Source of the DNA: Hygrocybe punicea
Taxonomy: Eukaryota > Basidiomycota > Agaricomycetes > Agaricales > Hygrophoraceae
Assembly (NCBI GenBank): GCA_963556145.1
Contig: OY744466.1
Coordinates: 1,984,001-2,048,000 of the forward strand
Direction of reading: 5' to 3'
Length of the DNA stretch: 64,000 nucleotides
Position numbers and translations under genes: made by a program. Each line of letters starts with the position of its first letter. The stretch's first letter is position 1. Under the pieces are notes generated by a model, which was given only the letters and a program-made list of their open reading frames with translations, made no database searches and was not told the origin of the DNA. Shown in pieces: positions 19,821 to 32,043 of this stretch.

Positions 19821-22800
19821 AACCCGAACAATGTCGAGCTCCGCAATCAAGATTGTAAACCTCCCAAAGCTGAAAGATGACGGCTTGAATTGGATTACAT
19901 ACAAAGAGAGGATAACCAACACTCTCACCCATAAAGGATTCAGACGACACTTAAACGGGACAGCGCGAAAACCAATCGAGATCGAACGCAGATCCGGAAA
20001 GTACTACGTGCCCGGCAGCACAACCGAACTCAAAGACGATGAGATCGACGAATACGAGAAGAAATCGGACGAGTACACCCAAAAGGAGGCATCAGTTCAA
20101 GAAGTCATCTATGAAACAATCAGTAAATCAATGTTTCTACAGATCAAAAACGAACCATCTGCCTTGCTCGTTTGGGACAAACTAACCTCCATATTCGAAG
20201 GAAAGGGCGACATGGTCCAAATGGACATGCTGAATAAGCTGCAAAACAAAATCTGCCCTGAAGACGGAGACGTCCGACGACACCTCTCAGACATGCTTGA
20301 GAGCAAAGAGGAACTAGCCGGCATGGGAATGTCGTTAACCGACAACCAATTCTCGGCCATGATATGCAATTCCCTACCCCCGAGCTATAGACCGCTACTC
20401 ACGGCTATGAGCACCGCCGCTAGACTAGCCGGAAAACCGTTCGAAAGCGCGATCCTCATTCAGGAAGTCAACGAAGAAGCCAACCAACAGAAGGTCGCTC
20501 AGAACACGGATCAAGCCGTCGAAAACGCCGCAATGGTCGCCATCCACGGAACCAGAAGAAAAAGCGCAAATCCAAAGGGGAAACCACCCAGAAAAATCTG
20601 CTCTAACTGCAAACGCAAGGGACACCTAGAAAAAGACTGTTACCAACCAGGAGGGGCAAAGGAAGGACAGGCACCGTGGCAAAAGAAAAAGGACCCCAAA
20701 GCGGCGAACGTAGTCGAAGATGACGACGATATTGAGGACGTAGCTCTCATTCTCTCCACAGACTTTGATGACGAAACAGAAAACGTCGCATTTACCGTTA
20801 CCTCAGACTTTCAGAGAGAGGCTGAGATCGAAGCTTTATCAGCCTCCTCAGAAGAAATATGTGCCATCATAGATAGCAGTGCATCACGACATTTCTGCCC
20901 CAATCGCAACAGATTCACCAACTTCGTCCAAATGGAAAATCAACCCGTCAGAGCGGCAGACGGGAGAATACTCCAGGCCACCGGGAAAGGGGAGATAAAA
21001 CTCCAACTTCCTATGGGAAAGGACGCCAAGCCAACAAACGTCACGATACAAAGCGCGATCTACGCACCAAGCCTAGCGTTCATATTGATATCCGTCAGCA
21101 CCCTCGACAGAGCCGGCTACTCCATCCACGTAAAGGACCAAATATGCAGCATAATCAAACCCGATCAGAGAACAGTCGGACGGATACCACTGATTCGCGG
21201 TCTCTATCGCATAACAACGAACGCAGACCCCGAAGAAGAGCCGGCGTTGGCCAACGTAGCCTCCAAAATCACCACCATCTCGCAACTACACAGAAAAATG
21301 GGTCACATAAACCACAACGACCTAAAACAGATGGTCAGAGAGAAAATGGTAGATGGAATAGACTTAGACCTCAGTTCCAAACCCGAATTCTGCGAGACAT
21401 GCGTGAAAGCGAAGGCCACACGAAGACCCTTCCCCAAGGAAAGCCACTCCAAAACCAAATCCTACGGAGAAAAGATCGTGACCGACGTATGGGGACCAGC
21501 TCCAACCCGCTCACTAGGGGGACACAGCTACTCCCTCTGCTTCAAGGACCTTCACACCCACGAAGAGCGCATATACTTTATGAAGCACAAATCCGAGTCC
21601 TTCGAAAACTACAAATCCTATGAAGCCTGGGTAAGAATCCAACGCGACGCCCCAATAAAAATCCTTGGATCAGATCGCGGTGGCGAATTCACCAGCAAGA
21701 AATTCAAAGCACATACCAACCACGCCGGTACGATTCGACACCTCACAGTCCACGACTCGCCAGCATCGAACAGAAGCGCCGAACGCACCAACCGCACCCA
21801 CATGGATTGCGCCAGAGCAATGTTGATAACATCAGACTTACCACAAAACCTATGGGGAGAAGCCAAACTCCACTCAGTTTGGCTACGCAACCGCGCTCCC
21901 ACACGAACCCTTGATGAAAACAAAACACCATATGAAATGGCAACAGGGAAGAAACTGGACTTGTCCGACCTGCACGAATGGGGTTGCAAAGCATGGGTAA
22001 AACGTCTAAACGCCAACAAACTCGAACCCAAATCGGAAGAATGCCATTTTGTAGGCTACGACGACGAATCCAAAGTGTATCATATCTACTGGCCCACGAA
22101 ACGCAAAGTAAGCATCGAACGCGACGTCTACTTCAACAGAGACGAAGCTACGTCACCTGGGATTGTCCACATTGAGGTGGAGACAGAACCATACGCCAAT
22201 CCACCCAATCCCACAACACCAACAACAAATCAGACCACCAACAACACAAACCCAACTCACCTCGAACCACACAACCCTTCGATCCCGACAGATCAACACA
22301 CAGACGCACAAGATCCACCCACAATGCCTATACACCAAAAACGCCTCAGAAACGACGGACTAGACGAACCAGAACCCAACACTGGCCGCGGTTATTGACC
22401 TAGAAAACCGACAGGCTTCTATAGCAACCTACACAAAGGGAAAGACCCAGAAACGGCCGCAACGTCAGAACTACCCAACGAATACACGGCAAACGCAACA
22501 GAGGTAGAAGACGCGGACATTCCCTTTCAAGACGCTATAGAATACGCCCTGACCGCCGGCGAAACAGAACCAGAAACCATCGAAGAGGCACTACAAGGCG
22601 CGGAAACAAAACAGTGGTCAGACGCAATTGAAAACGAACTCACCCAAATCGAGAAATTCAAAACATGGGACATCATCGAGGCACCCCCCGACGCCAACAT
22701 AACGAAGTGCCGATACACCTTTCGCTACAAACGCAACCCCGACGGCCAAATAGCTAAGTATAAAGCCCGATTAGTAGCAAAAGGATTCACCCAAATCTAT

Positions 22801-24152
22801 GGACTCGACTACTTCGAAACATTCGCCCCAGTAGTCAAACACGCCACACTCCGCATCCTACTCTCGTTCGCAGCCAACAAAGGATCAGCGATACATCAGG
22901 CGGACGTCAAAAACGCGTACCTCAATGCCGAGCTCAAAGAGACCATATACATGGAATTACCGCCATTGTATACCCGTTTCAGAGAGCTCCCGCATAATCA
23001 CTGGACCACCAACTTAATCTGCAAGCTAAACAAAGCACTCTACAGAACCAGGCAAGGCGCCAACGAGTGGTACCGAAAGCTCAAGACCACCTTCCTCTCG
23101 CTGAACTACAAAGTATGTAGCGCCGACGAAGCAGTATTCTACCTGCTCGAAAACGACGACTACACAATAGTGGCCGCGGCTACCGACGACTTCACAATAA
23201 TCGCAAGCACAATTAAACGCGCCCAGCGAATAAAACAGCAACTCAACGATCACTTCGAGATAGTCGACCTCGGAGAAATCAATTGGTTACTAGGCATCCA
23301 CATCCAGCGCGACATCGCGAGACGCACGATCGCACTCGGACAGCAGGCCTACATCGATCGGATAGTCACTAAGATGGGATTACAAGATGCCAGACCAGTA
23401 AACATGCCAATGGAACCTAACGTCGACCTCAGTTACGATTCGCCGGCCGTCTCACCGGAATGTCTAAATCCCTCCGAGATATCCCAGTACCGAGAAGCCA
23501 TTGGATCGCTAATGTACGCGGCAATCGCTACTCGCCCTGATATCGCATACGCAATCTCCACGCTATCGCGATTCATGCAAGCCCCCAGATCAACCCACTG
23601 GAAAGCCGTCCTAAGAGTGTTCAAATACCTCAAGGGAACCTGCGACTTAAGACTCGTACTAGGAGGAGATCACACAACGTTAATCGGCTACTCCGACGCG
23701 GACTGGGCTTCTCAAGCGGATCGTTACTCAATATCCGGATACGCCTTCCTTATAGGTGATGGCATCGTCTCATGGAGCAGTAAAAAACAGCCCATAGTCA
23801 CCTTATCCAGCACCGAATCCGAATACGTCGCACTCACACATTTGGCGAAGGAGATCATATGGCTACGAAAGTTAATATCCGAAATATTCGGGAACTTAAC
23901 TTACCCATCCGAGCTGAACTGCGACAATCAAGGGGCAATAATCCTCTCAAAAGACTCGACCTTTCACATGCGCACGAAGCACATCGACACTCGTTTTCAT
24001 TTCATTCGACAAATCGTCGAACTCCAATACGTTACAATCAATTACTGCCCCACCGAAAACATGACGGCGATACATTCACCAAATCCCTCGCACGTATCAA
24101 ATTCGAGAAATTCCGAGACCAGCTCGGATTACAACCGCTGATTTTCGTTTGA
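19810..24152 (+). pseudogene. Copia gag-pol polyprotein with one stop and one frameshift
   Basis: Order of domains: Gag (about residues 1-250), CX2CX4HX4C knuckle (CSNCKRKGHLEKDC), aspartic protease, integrase HHCC zinc (KMGHINHNDL .. CETCVKAK) and DDE core (TDVWGP, LGSDRGGEF, AERTNRT), then RT (ARLVAKGFTQ, DVKNAYLN, ATDDFTIIAS) and RNase H (DADWAS, WSSKKQPIVTLSSTESEYVA, RTKHIDTRFHFIRQIV). Defects: TGA at 22396-22398 between integrase and RT, where the context RGY*PRKP suggests an old CGA Arg codon; a one-base loss near 24070 that shifts the last 27 residues; and the protease active site DSS instead of D(S/T)G. Codons are A/C-rich, unlike the surrounding host genes. Confidence 0.92.
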
Positions 24153-24159
24153 GGAGGGG

Positions 24160-24440
24160 TGTTGAATTTACAACCTACATATCGGCTTATCCTATCCCAA
24201 TATGGACAATTACATAATATTTCATTCATTACATTTTTTGTACGATTCCTTACTCCTCAGTTGTTCCATCATTAACAACTGAGAAGTAAGTGCACACTAT
24301 TCATTGCTACACACATTCATTAACACATTATCCAGTATCCATTCACTTAGGTAGAGAATAACAATCAGTTGTTCCATCATTAACAACTGAGAATATCCAT
24401 TCACTTAGAAATATCCCCGATTGGTTCTATAAACTCAACA
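24160..24440 (+). repeat. 3' LTR of the young copia element
   Basis: 281 bp, same length as the 5' LTR; differences are confined to about positions 68-82 (one T/C, then CA versus TG). Confidence 0.92.
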
Positions 24441-24650
24441 AGTTCTCTGATTCGTGTTGCGTACTCGATCGAGGTGCATTTCCACTTGCTCTTGTTGGTT
24501 TCAGTTTCATTTATTCATGGGACCATGTTCTGATCCATTGGGGTTGATACTGGTTTCGCATCCTTCATTCCAGCCTTCGCAAGTATCTTCCAGATATAAT
24601 GGCTTTGTGATAAGGTGACTTTCTGCTGTTGGTGGTCTCATTGATATGCA
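24441..24650 (-). pseudogene. Copia RT end (old element)
   Basis: Minus strand reads LSQSHYIWKILAKAGMKDAK then PVSTPMDQNMVP, the standard link between copia RT and RNase H, followed by a stop and TSIEYATRIREL. It continues into 19519-19336 after removing the young copia. Confidence 0.8.
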
Positions 24651-24919
24651 CTCAGCCATCCTGAGCTCTGATTTTATATATTTTGTGATTCCTTGTGATT
24701 TGATGTGACTTACCACTCTTCGACCTTCCAATCACTTCGCGACTATTGCGATCTTCTGTGACTTCGGAGATATTTAGTTATCTCACTTCAAAGCATTTCC
24801 TTTGTTCTCTTTGTTCTCTATATTCATTTATCGTTCTCGCTACCTATCATTTGTTCTATATGCCCTTTATATCACATATCTCCTTTTAGTATCATCCTTT
24901 CATCTCTCTTCCTTTGTCC

Positions 24920-25239
24920 TTACAGCTTATCCGTATCCATGATCCACACTGATCTGCCAAATCCATGCATTTGCCTAGCTGGTGTTGGGCAGGCAGTGTC
25001 CGCTGGGATAGGGGATTTCGATTCCACATTGATGTACATCTCCAACCCTAGATCCTGAAACATGGCTAACATCTGTCTCTTCCATGGCATCCAATTGTTC
25101 CCCTTCAATAACTCGATCTGGTAGGATCCCGATGTGTGTGTGACTTCATCTGTCATAGTCGGCTGGTATACAAGGTGGTAGGGCAATGTTCGGAGGTGCA
25201 TGATCGTGTTTCTGTTACAGCCATTCAGGGCTCATAACC
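24920..25239 (-). pseudogene. Copia gag start and primer binding site (old element)
   Basis: GGTTATGAGCCCTGAATGG (minus, from 25239) is the same half-tRNA primer site as in the young copia. The Gag N-terminus follows with YQIELLKGNNWMPWKRQMLA, typical of copia Gag. The rest of gag is lost. The AT-rich stretch 24660-24910 shows no coding sequence. Confidence 0.75.
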
Positions 25240-25471
25240 TATTGGAATATATAGTGCAGTGGTTGTTGACCGCTAAGATATTTTATGTGGAATTAATTAT
25301 ATTAGCCTATCTGAGAGGGTTTTTATACTACTTTCTAAATCTACTAGAAGTTTCTTGTGTTGAGTAGAATAACTGCTGCGCATTATTCACCAGACAACGT
25401 ATTTGAGTTCTGGGGTCACATGATACAGATTACCAATTCTTTCCGTGACTATTTGGCCACTATTCCCAACA
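25240..25471 (-). repeat. LTR of the old copia element (5' LTR)
   Basis: 232 bp, on the minus strand starting TGTTGGGAATAG and ending TATATTCCAATA next to the primer binding site. It pairs with 5240-5480. Confidence 0.8.
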
Positions 25472-26279
25472 ATCTGAGCTCTTGTTGTGTCATTATTCAC
25501 CATATGGGTTTGGCTGATGAAATATTGGTATTTCATCTGTAACTGTCTTAGCACTAATTATTTTTAGGATATAATTACATGAGCAGCTAGCTCTGATTGA
25601 ATAGATAGGTTTTCCTTCTACAACCATTCTATTCAGTATGTCGTGAGATAACACATGATATTCTGTCAAGTCCTTATATTTTCCTAATATGTCGAAAATC
25701 CAACGCTGCAAAGATTTGAAACTCAGAGTCAAATGCCGTGCGGCAGCAGGCTTGCGCCACACTTGACTTTTTTCTCAGTTTCTGCATGTTTATGAAAACA
25801 GCTGTAAAAAAAAAGTGAATGTAGACTAAATTACTAGGGTAAATTTATAGCCAGTGTGTCCCCTGACATCTAAGAGGGCCAGGCCAGGGCCAACCCTGCA
25901 CTGACCCTTGGGGCCAGCTGTTTACTGACTTGGCCCTGGCTCTTGAGTCTAGGGCCAGGGCCAGCAAATCTCTGGCCCAGCTCCAAAGGGTCATGGCCCT
26001 GCCCTTGGACAGTGTAGTCACACTTTGACAGACAGGGTTCAAATATGCCACTGTGACATTGTGTGACTGGCTGAAAGCTGGGCCTGTCCAATGTGTGGGG
26101 TTTGGCTTGAATGAGCAGAGTTGCACCACCTTAATTTTTTTCTCAGTTTCCACATGTTTATGAAATCAGCTGTCAGTGCAAATTTCTCAATTGATGAAAA
26201 AAAAAGTAATTACTAAAACGGCTGTAAAGGTTGAAACTCTTTGAAGTGAATGTGCCCACACCCTCTAACAAACACGATT
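25472..26279. other. Intergenic with small repeats
   Basis: No gene. Two related blocks (CTCAGTTTCTGCATGTTTATG near 25775 and CTCAGTTTCCACATGTTTATG near 26141) flank a GGCCAGGGCC-rich stretch (about 25860-26110), suggesting a small insertion into a duplicated sequence. Confidence 0.45.
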
Positions 26280-29200
26280 TCACATGAGTGAAACTCGGTT
26301 GCCCACACCACCAGCATTCGGTGGACGAGGGAGATTCCCGCTGCGATCAGACACAAACGCACGATATCTAACGGTTAAAATGATATTATCAAAGAGTCAT
26401 CCGTGAGTTATGGTGTAAACTCACATTCGACCGAGCCTCTCCCGTTCCTCGTGCGAAACAGATGGTGCCGTCTTCTCCAAGGCGAGATGCATATGTTCTG
26501 GCATGATCTCTTGCTGGAGGGGGGGAAAATTGCAATTAGAGTTCAGAAATGGAGACGACAATGCGGGTAGGTGGGTCTTACCTTTTTGGGCGGAATGCGA
26601 GCAGTCTTCACTACAGTCGAGCTCGACCGTGACGCGGCGGACTGTATTTGTCGCAGCTACCGATTAACATTAGCTGCTGATGCTGACCCCCACAAACATA
26701 AAAATATAATAAAACGAGCTACCCGTCTTTGCAATTCCGCCTCCTCTGCTCGTGAAGTGATCTGAGAGCCCTGCCCCCCTTTAGGACCGCCAATAATGAC
26801 ATATTGCACGGGCACTTCATCGCTCATGGAAGAGTTGTTATCCTTGCCCTTTCCTCGGTCCTGGGCAGACATCGCAGCAACCGATGCGTGCACGACCTCC
26901 AAATGCGCATTATACACCAGCGCTTGTAGATCGGCACCAGAGAAACCCTCAGTTGCGCGTGCGAATTCCCCCATGTCCACCGTGGGTGACATCGCCACTT
27001 TGCGTGCGACGGCACACAAAATCTGTGTGCCAACGGTTAATGGGTTATTATTATTCGGGGCGAGGTGATCCAATGACAGAAAAGCGGTGGAGCAGCGGGG
27101 GGACATACATCTTTGCGCTCCTCTACATTGGGCATGTCGCAGAACAGCGATTTGTCTAGACGTCCCGGTCGGAGCAAGGCCGAATCGATGAGGTCGGGGC
27201 GGCTTGTCAATGGCGCCAGTTAGTAATGGCATAACAAAAAAACAGAAACTGCCGCGTACCTAGTGGCGGCTAGCACGTAGACCCCTTCCAAGCCCTCTGC
27301 ACCGTCCATCTGAGTCAGCATCTGGTTCACGACGCGATCCGTCACACCCGTGCTGTCATGTCCTCTACAAGCAAACGCAACACGTCACCACTTTCAGTTG
27401 AGTGACATTTCGAACGAGTAGTGCGAGTGCGAGTGCGAACACACAACCACACACCTCTTTGGCGCGATCGCATCAAACTCGTCAAAGAAGAGCACACATG
27501 GCTTTGCTGCGCTGGCCCTGTCGAACAGATCCCGCACCTAGCACAATGCATTTTTTTTTTCAGTGGTGGGGGGAAAGCAATAACGGCAGCAACGGAGAGA
27601 AAAGTCAGTCATACACACAGATTTCTCGCTGGCACCAATATACTTGTTCAACATCTCAGGACCTTTTATGCTAATGAAATTGAGCCCACACTCCTTGGCG
27701 ATGGCAGACGCAAGCAGGGTCTTGCCACAACCAGGGTAACCATACAGCAACAATCTACATATAAAAATCATCAGCCTGAAGCACCTCGTCGAGGTGCTGC
27801 ATGAACCCATCCAAGGCGCAATAATTGGCACGCACCCGGATCGCAGACGCAATGGCGCCTGCGCGAATATCGGCCCATATTTTGTTGGCCACTCCAGCGT
27901 CTCCCGTAGCACACGCTTCACATTTTGCAGCCCTGTCGCGTTCACCGCCAAGTCAACACAAACGAACACAACAGAAAAATGTATGGAATTCATCACATAC
28001 CCCCGATGTCAGCCCACGCTACGTCCGATTTTTGCAGACCGATGTTTCGCAAGGAGATAGGTACAAAGTCTGCTTGGGCGGCATCGAAGTCGGCGTGCCC
28101 AAGTGTCAGCTGTGCCAGAGCAGGCCGGAAAGAAAAGATATGACATCAACGGTGGACGCAGAAGGGAAAGGCGTAGGCTACGCACCTTGGCGTCAGGAGT
28201 GGATACACGCATGGCGGCCTGATGGACTGCGCGGGCTACAAGGTCTTCTAGGTCCATCGCGACGTATCCCTCCGTCTTGCTCGCAAGGAGGGCGTAGTTC
28301 AGTGGTGCATCAGGCTCCTGGCAGATGTCCGGGGCTGCGTCTAGCCGCCTCTGCACGAAATGTGCAAGAATCTGCCAGGAACGAGGAAAGTATAGACAAT
28401 ACAGCATTTAAGCCAACCAGGTAACAAATGAGTGGCGCAAAAAAAAAAACAACGCACGTCTTTCCGGGCGTTCCTATTAGGTGGTTTCACGTCCACCGTG
28501 TCCTTGATAATGTGGAGGGAACTGAGGAGTGGGTGAAGCGCCGCCTGGGATATGGCGGTGCCGAGGATCACGATGCCGCGTGCATTATCGGGAATAGCTC
28601 GCGCAGAAGATGAGTAAATGGATATAAAGATCTCGGTGAGATGACGGGCGCGGAAAGACTCTGTGTGCTGCGAATGATTTGCGAGTATAATGGAATGATT
28701 TTTTATGATTAGAGGTAAATGAAGAGAAACTAGGACAGAGCGTATGCACCTCGAGTTCTACGCCCAATACGGTGTCCATGTTGTCGAAGATGAGGACGGT
28801 GGGGCTGTGCCACGCAGCGATGTCAAACCAATGGCGGAAGCGGGATTTCAGCTCGGAGACGCTCTTCTCCGCATAGCGTGCCAGGTCGACATAGAGCGGG
28901 TCTAGAGAGGGGCGGGGGGTAACACATGGGAGAAGGGGGTGTATCAGCAGGGGGCGTGATGTTGCGGGGGGCACGTACACATGTATGTTCTTGGATCTTC
29001 TTGCAATGTCTTGGAGACAGCGCGTACAATGGAAGTCTTGCCAGCCCCCGGGCGGCCTGCCACAAGCAGTGCAGGCACTTGCGAGCGTCATGGGTTAGCA
29101 CCGTGAATTGGTGGGGGATGCGAAAAAGACGAGCGTACCGCCGTGAACGACGCGCTTTGAGGCATGAAGCGCAAGTGTATACAGACAGAAGCTGGCGCAG

Positions 29201-30760
29201 TGGGAGAGAATGTCGTCAACGCCTGCGAGACCGGAGGCGGACGTAGGTGAGGGGGTGGGGTTTCTGTGTTTTTATTTTGCGTTGAGTTGAGCAGGTGGAG
29301 AAGTGGGGGAGTTGGGTTGAGTACGTACGCAACTGAGGTATGGTCCAGGTCTTTGTGAGATATGGTAATGGTGGGATTCTCAGCCGGCGCCAATGTTATT
29401 CTGGGTACATAACATTAAGCAACGGTCTCGATGCCAGCACGTCTGGCATAATCTGAGGACGAACACGCACAAAACGAGGTCCCACTCGCCCAGGCCTTGC
29501 CAGAGAAATGTGGGCGCGATGTGGCGCTCGGGAATTTCGGTGCTCCAGCCGACATAAATCACCTTCTCTTTCTCCTTGTCCTTGTCCTTGTCCTTGGCTG
29601 GGCCCACCTCGCCACTCTTGGCAGTATCCGAGGAAGTGGGGTGTAGGACGCGTGGGACGGAAGGCGGTGGTGTTTTGGTTGATGTCTGGTCGGGCTGAGA
29701 AGGAGGAGGGAGGCGACGGACGGTGCACCTGTGGTATGTGATCATCGAAGGGGTGTTGACATCCGAGGCGGCTTCCGAACTCGTACTGGGAGGAGTGAGA
29801 AGTGGGTTTTTCTGAGATTGGGTGAGTTCGGTATAGATTTGTGGTGAAACCATTGCAAAGGTCTCGGGGCCGGTGTGAAGGGTATGTGCGGCATTGGGAA
29901 GGAGGCGCGGTGGAAGTACTCTGAGCATTTTTGGGAAAGGTATAGGTGCTTTGGTTGTGGTCTGTGGTGACAGCGTGGTAGCTCGTTTGGTGGAGGTGTG
30001 TAATTTTGGGGCAATAGAGACTTGAGTGTTGGTGGTGAGAAGAAGGGCGTTACCTTTGGAGTTGGGGTCGACGGATACTATGCAAAGGGGCATGTATCGG
30101 TGCGGGGCAAGGGCGAGATGAAGCAGACGTACCGACACGAAGACGGACACGGGTCCCGCCGAGGACCCAAACGTCGATTTCCTGACCAATATGGGCGACA
30201 CGAACTTGGGAGAGTAGTGTTGATTCGACATGAGAGGCATGTAATTCCTTTGGAAGGGGAGGTATTAGATAGGACGAGTTGGAAACAAGAATTACGGACG
30301 ATGATATCCCAGTCATCGGATGTGAGGGGTTCTGTCGCGACGGAAGTTGCGAAAGGGAGGTCGTGAAGGAGACCGATGTCGATCTGGCTGAAAGTGAGTG
30401 GAAGAAGACAGGCAACAGGTTGTGCACTGACTGTGTCACCTTGAGCAAGACCGAGAGCGCTTGCATACTGGGGATCGATCTCGACGGTGTCGATGGACGA
30501 ATCCGAGTTGAAGTGAGCGAGGGATGAAGCAGAGGGCATTCCCGTCCAGCCGAGGAACGCGGTCACCGTTGGATTCGACAGGTGGACGGCGAGTGATTGC
30601 GGTCGCTGTTCGAGTCGGTGAGGACATCGTGCGCGACAAATAAAGTTGTTTTACGCACGACATTTCGTTCGAGCAAAGGACCGTATAACGATATCGGGAG
30701 ATTGACCAGCGACGACCGCAGAGATACGCATTCGATTCGAGCTCGTCGCGGCATACTCAT
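26280..30760 (-). CDS. PEX1: Peroxisome biogenesis AAA ATPase Pex1
   Basis: Pex1 pairs with Pex6 in the AAA complex that pulls ubiquitinated Pex5 receptor out of the peroxisomal membrane. Exons 1-3 are 30760-30659, 30605-30300 and 30247-30133. They give the Pex1 N-terminal domain ([54 protein letters not shown]). After a long Ser/Pro/Lys-rich region comes AAA domain D1 with Walker A GRPGAGKT (near 29065-29030) and a weak Walker B IFDNMD (near 28790). Domain D2 has Walker A GYPGCGKT (27746-27715), Walker [10 protein letters not shown] (27495-27462) and [11 protein letters not shown]. The last exon (26367-26280), reached by a 57-bp intron, gives the conserved ending [19 protein letters not shown]. 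Middle splice sites are not all fixed. No disabling change is seen. Confidence 0.9.
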
Positions 30761-30778
30761 TTAGATACATAATTTTTC

Positions 30779-31972
30779 ACATTTTTTTTTATGCAGTCAC
30801 GTGAACTTAGGTCATGTGACCTTAAACATACTCGCGCGCAACGTCAAGTTCGACTCAACACTAATGTTACTCAACAACCACAGTAAATAATGGCTTCATT
30901 TCATAATTTACTGACATTTTGTTACATAGAACAGCCCCACGGGGCCCACCTTGACCACATAAATAAGGCACCCACGGTCGACTTCACCCAACAACCTCCC
31001 TCGCGTTCCAACGCGAGTCGGAGTGAATTGATGGCAGCAGTGGCAGCAGCAGCAACGGCAGTGGCAACACCACCAATGCCACCACCCCGATGACGACGAC
31101 AGCGATGACGACGATGATGGCCAAATGATCCCCAGCGACAGCAACCACAACAGCAGCAGCAGCAGCAGCAACAGCAACGCCGGCAGCAGCAGCAGAGCAA
31201 CACCGGCAGCAGCAGCAACCTACCACCTCAAACGCAGATGATCGTGACCACTGCCACCTACAACACCAACACCAACACAACAACAACAACGATGATGACG
31301 ACGACAGGGAAGTTGAAGGCTGGGAGGGTGGTGCGCCCACCTACCAGCCCAGGTACGTATGCTAGCTTTAACCCGTCGACAACTTGCTAACCACACACCT
31401 CGCAAACCCGGGCTGACGCGTCAACAGACACGCAGACATCGTTTGCGAGGAATTCAGCATGGCAACGATGAAGAAGGACGCGGAAAGGGCCAACAACGGC
31501 AACAACCACGCACAACAAAAACGTGGAAAGCGAGAGAACTGGCCAGGAGAGTGGTGCACCCACCCCTGGTCGCCAGGTAAGTCTTTTTTCATTTGCTGTC
31601 AAATTTTCCCCACCACCGCAGACAGGCACAGTCCACGCCTTCGACCATCCCACCTCCATCCACCCGCCAATGCACCGTACTGGGCCTGAATATGCCCCAG
31701 CCTGAAGCTACAACCACCCCACCTCCCATCCCACCTCCTGCTTCCCTCATGAAACCCAGCGCCACATCAATTGATGTGCGCCTGGTCTTCACGAGGAGAT
31801 TTGGAGGTTGGTTCACGGTTCAAACCACGTTTGAATGCAGACCGAACACGTTGAAACCGTTTGACGCGGTTCCGGTTCCGGTTCGGCATTTGGCTAAACT
31901 GAACCAACGGTTTCGATTCCGGTTTTCCAAAAAAGTCGAAAAACCGGACCGAACCAAACTTCGGCAACACTA
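30779..31972 (-). mobile_element. CAG-rich hAT-type MITE next to PEX1, one end missing
   Basis: On the minus strand it starts at 31972 with TAGTGTTGCCGAAGTTTGGTTC, then CCGGTT-rich subterminal sequence, a (CAG)n/(CAGCAA)n tract (31040-31230) and a leftward stretch matching the MITE at 44929-46710. The match runs through ATGTTTAAGGTCACATGACC (30831-30812) almost to the PEX1 start codon. The second terminal repeat is not found, so the element is truncated or the shared part was captured from the PEX1 promoter. Two GGTGC(A/G)CCCACC..CCAGGTA(C/A)GT modules lie at 31325-31360 and 31548-31582. Confidence 0.55.
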
Positions 31973-32043
31973 CAAACCATTCACACCTCCCAGCAATCAG
32001 CTTCGTGCATCTCCTCCTACACTTCCATCCAAGCAACAATGAC

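Larger units (their letters stand above)
19525..24440 (+). mobile_element. Nearly intact Ty1/copia retrotransposon
   Basis: 4916 bp, flanked by the 5-bp duplication AGTTC (19520-19524, 24441-24445). Two 281-bp LTRs differ at three positions by eye, so the insertion is young compared with its surroundings. A half-tRNA-type primer binding site follows the 5' LTR, and the polypurine tract GAGGAGGGG (24151-24159) touches the 3' LTR. One long gag-pol frame is broken by a single TGA and one frameshift. Confidence 0.92.
5240..25471 (-). mobile_element. Old Ty1/copia element split by two later insertions
   Basis: Minus-strand copia remnant whose pieces appear in the expected order from right to left: LTR 25471-25240, primer binding site, gag start 25201-24920, late RT at 24650-24441, RNase H part 1 at 19519-19336, RNase H part 2 to the C-terminus at 6028-5530, and LTR about 5480-5240. 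The protein continues across both gaps once gypsy A (6029-19335) and the younger copia (19525-24440) are removed, which proves nesting. Most of gag, integrase and RT is already missing between 24920 and 24650, where AT-rich sequence fills the gap. No target duplication is visible, consistent with age. Confidence 0.8.

Noticed and set aside
21144..22031. Other-frame ORFs inside the copia gag-pol
   Set aside because: Alternative frames of the polyprotein with no independent motifs.
26421..26425. TGA after GRM as the end of PEX1
   Set aside because: It is the GTGAGT donor of a 57-bp intron; splicing gives the conserved Pex1 C-terminus ending at 26280.
29508..30366. Plus-strand frames opposite PEX1
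   Set aside because: Shadows of the PEX1 coding strand without motifs or splice structure.
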